DNA from: Tannerellaceae bacterium
Lineage (GTDB): Bacteria > Bacteroidota > Bacteroidia > Bacteroidales > Tannerellaceae
Reading direction: 5' to 3'
NCBI GenBank assembly: GCA_031257015.1
Contig: JAIRPK010000015.1
Span: forward strand, 1 to 64,000
Length of the DNA: 64,000 bases
The position numbers and the translations under genes are program-made. The notes beneath the pieces are model-generated. The model was given only the letters and a program-made list of their open reading frames with translations, searched no databases and had not been told where the DNA came from. Shown here piece after piece: positions 61,853 through 64,000 of this stretch (position 1 is its first letter; every line of letters starts with the position of its first letter).

Positions 61853-64000
61853 ATGCAAACAAACACCAACCATTTCGATACATTGCTCAATATCCATAAT
61901 TGTCCTAAGGCTACTGTCGAGAAGTATCATCAGATGCGCTCCCTGCTGGAGACAATAACTATGGAGCTTACGCACAAAGACGCAATCTCGTTTCCCGATC
62001 TATTTTCTCGCCTGTATTATATATGTTCAAAGGCAGAATTAGGTCAAGCAGCAACACGCAGAATAAACACATTCAGGGTTCGCAGCAACAGGATTATTCA
62101 CTCATTATATCACCCCACAGAGGCTGAATACAAGCAAGATTTGCGTTCATTATGCGATGCCATCGCTCATTTTTATCAAACGCATATACCCGAAGCCTTA
62201 TCAATTGAAATAAATACCATTCCAGAAGAAGAAAAATGCCCTGGGGGGAAGAAAATAAGAAGGTATGACAAGTTGCGAGTAATGGTACTCAGTTGGGACA
62301 AAACCTACATATATGCAGTTGATGAGGAGAGCGAATATGCGGAAGAATATATTAAAATAAATCACGATAAAACGAGTGTAGAGAATGAATATTTCAAGAC
62401 AAGTTTGGCCCTTGTTTGGAAATATTGTCGTATGAATTTACTTGACGTAACAATCGACAGGAATAATGTTTGTAGCCCTCAATTAATAATCCTTGAGCCG
62501 GATTATTTAATTGATATAAGCGCTTTGTCTGAATGTATGAATGATTACGGACGTTCTCCCCTATATTATTTGCAGCATAGATTTGAACCACCGAAAAATA
62601 GCAAGCATATAATGCTTGGCAACGCCGCCAATTACTTTTTGGATGAATTTGTAAATGAAAAACCAGAAACTCCGCAGATAAACTTTTCGGAAACAATAAA
62701 AAAACATTTTCAAACTGCACCTTTTGAATACGCGACATGCCCTGACATCGACACCGTTTTCTTTGCCGAAGCCAAACAACAATTTGAAAACATACGCCAT
62801 ATAGTAAACACTCTATTTATACAGGAAAACATAGATAAAAGTGAGGCAACATTAGAGCCAAGTTTTATATGCGAACAGCTCGGTATCCAAGGCCGCATGG
62901 ACTTTTTAGTTCCGAACGTATCCCACCCAGTATTGATTGAATTAAAATCCGGCAGAGCGCCATATCCGGAGCGAGATTATACACTCGTAGGCCTTAGTCA
63001 TCGGACACAGGCTTTCCTATATCAAATAGTCCTTCAAAAAGTATTAGGCTTGGACTTCAATAAGCTAAGAACATACGTCTTATATTCTAAATACAAAGAG
63101 ACGAAAGCCAACCTTCGCTTTATCCGTCCATACATGGCATCTATAAAGGAAATACTAAACATTCGGAATCAAATCGTAGCCATAGAAAGAGATATAGCCT
63201 ATGATAAAACAGGCTTCCGTTCGTCACATTATATAGATTTGCTCACCCCTGAAACCCTGGTGACAGATCGTATTAATCAAAACTTTCTGTACAACTATAT
63301 TATACCACAAATTAAAGAATTTAAAACTCCGTTCGACCAAGCCAGCCCTCTTGAGTTATCCTATTTTCATACCTTTCATTCCTTTATCGCCAGAGAACAC
63401 TTTTTAGCCAAGTCTGGCACGTATGAAAACGAGACTAATCGTGGATTCTCCTCCCTTTGGTTGTCTACACTGGACAATAAAAAAGAAGAGGGCGAAATAC
63501 TGCTGGACTTGACGATAAAAGAAATTCATACGGACGCAGAACATCCCACGGCAACGCTGTCTTTGCCCACCGTCGAAGCTTGTCAGGAGTTCGTGTCAAA
63601 CTTTCGTAACGGTGATATTATTCTGCTTTACGAGCGTAACTCAGATGCAGATAATGTGACGAACAAACAAGTTTTCCGCGGTGCAATCGAACGCCTTTCA
63701 CCGGAAGAAATAACCATTCGATTGCGTGCCAAGCAACGCAACATATCCGTCTTTCCTGCAAACAGTAAATATGCAATAGAGCATGACTTTATGGAATCCT
63801 CATACAACGGAATATACAAAGGGTTATACTCCTTTTTACAGGCAAATAAAGATCGGCGCGAACTGCTACTCAACCAACGTTCTCCCCGTTATGACATCAC
63901 ACGAACGTTGTCCAGTAAAACATATATAAATAAAGAGATCTACAACATCATTTTGAAAGCTAGACAAGCCGATGATTATTTTATTTTAGTTGGCCCTCCC
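61853..64000 (+). CDS. Dna2-like PD-(D/E)XK nuclease-helicase (cut by the window edge)
   Basis: The frame is open from the ATG at 61853 to the window edge, 716 codons. A unique N-terminal region spans about 1-330. A Cas4/Dna2-type nuclease core follows at about 340-400: EPSFICEQLGIQGRMDFLV supplies the Asp, then LIELKSGRAPY supplies the E-x-K, and HRTQAFLYQIVLQ follows. After a further domain (about 470-690) the sequence ends in the start of a Walker A (DDYFILVGPP), as in SF1 helicases. It likely resects or processes DNA ends. I did not see the four cysteines of an Fe-S nuclease. It is not linked to CRISPR genes here. Confidence 0.85.
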   Translation, partial: MQTNTNHFDTLLNIHNCPKATVEKYHQMRSLLETITMELTHKDAISFPDLFSRLYYICSKAELGQAATRRINTFRVRSNRIIHSLYHPTEAEYKQDLRSLCDAIAHFYQTHIPEALSIEINTIPEEEKCPGGKKIRRYDKLRVMVLSWDKTYIYAVDEESEYAEEYIKINHDKTSVENEYFKTSLALVWKYCRMNLLDVTIDRNNVCSPQLIILEPDYLIDISALSECMNDYGRSPLYYLQHRFEPPKNSKHIMLGNAANYFLDEFVNEKPETPQINFSETIKKHFQTAPFEYATCPDIDTVFFAEAKQQFENIRHIVNTLFIQENIDKSEATLEPSFICEQLGIQGRMDFLVPNVSHPVLIELKSGRAPYPERDYTLVGLSHRTQAFLYQIVLQKVLGLDFNKLRTYVLYSKYKETKANLRFIRPYMASIKEILNIRNQIVAIERDIAYDKTGFRSSHYIDLLTPETLVTDRINQNFLYNYIIPQIKEFKTPFDQASPLELSYFHTFHSFIAREHFLAKSGTYENETNRGFSSLWLSTLDNKKEEGEILLDLTIKEIHTDAEHPTATLSLPTVEACQEFVSNFRNGDIILLYERNSDADNVTNKQVFRGAIERLSPEEITIRLRAKQRNISVFPANSKYAIEHDFMESSYNGIYKGLYSFLQANKDRRELLLNQRSPRYDITRTLSSKTYINKEIYNIILKARQADDYFILVGPP

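Noticed and set aside
1..64000. tRNA or rRNA genes
   Set aside because: No cloverleaf with a CCA end or conserved TTCGA arm, and no rRNA segment, was recognised by eye. A covariance search would be decisive.

Overview
The window looks like a Bacteroidales-type chromosome (phylum Bacteroidota). Three things point there. Promoters repeatedly carry the Bacteroidota -7 element TAnnTTTG, often 20-50 nt upstream of the start, and a few also have a TTG element about 19-20 nt further up. The gene families are typical: DUF5686/carboxypeptidase-regulatory outer-membrane proteins, a TonB receptor with a DUF4249 lipoprotein, the MoxR-DUF58-Bat operon, HU-like proteins, a MMPL/acyltransferase fusion, NspC, and a MoxR-type AAA ATPase. 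Ribosome-binding sites are weak. No rRNA or tRNA gene was recognised. Taxonomy below the order level cannot be set from this sequence alone.

Layout: 0-7 kb (minus strand) holds two DUF5686 proteins and a PaaK-like adenylate-forming enzyme. 7-9 kb holds a candidate short RNA, two tandem arrays and a secreted thioredoxin-fold protein. 9-18 kb (minus) holds a CrtI-like oxidoreductase coupled to a MMPL transporter/acyltransferase fusion, then a ClC channel, a sugar-phosphate transferase and a TsaC/Sua5 protein. 18.5-24 kb holds an HU-like protein coupled to Fmt, a ThuA protein and stress or regulatory genes. 24-36 kb (minus) is the complete Bat aerotolerance-type operon (moxR, DUF58, a BatD-like gene, batA, fused batB-batC, three BatD versions, batE, PAP2). 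36-45 kb holds an HU pair (one fused to a membrane anchor and LysM), rimO, ftsY, nspC, nadE, then a Dabb protein and xth on the plus strand. 45.3-47.3 kb is noncoding repeat DNA. 47-55 kb mixes intact core genes (pyrD, pyrK, holA) with three decayed genes (a serpin, an IS1634-type transposase and an AMP nucleosidase). 55-60 kb holds a DUF4249/TonB-receptor pair and a Tat-exported sugar isomerase-like protein. 60-64 kb holds another array, a promoter-to-terminator unit with no convincing protein, and the start of a Dna2-like nuclease-helicase that runs off the edge.

The most unusual feature is not a gene. At least ten intergenic loci carry tandem arrays phased at 21 bp or close to its multiples (42, 84, and about 41-42). 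Most have their own sequence, and most units contain a short dyad symmetry, for example CACCGGTG, ACGCTC-C-GAGCGT, ACTCTC-C-GAGAGT, CCAACAT/ATGTTGG and CCCAAA/TTTGGG. Sequence is rarely shared between loci while period and dyad architecture are, so a common generating process or a shared structural role is worth testing. 21 bp is both two turns of B-DNA and seven codons, and several arrays also read as stop-free heptad repeats.
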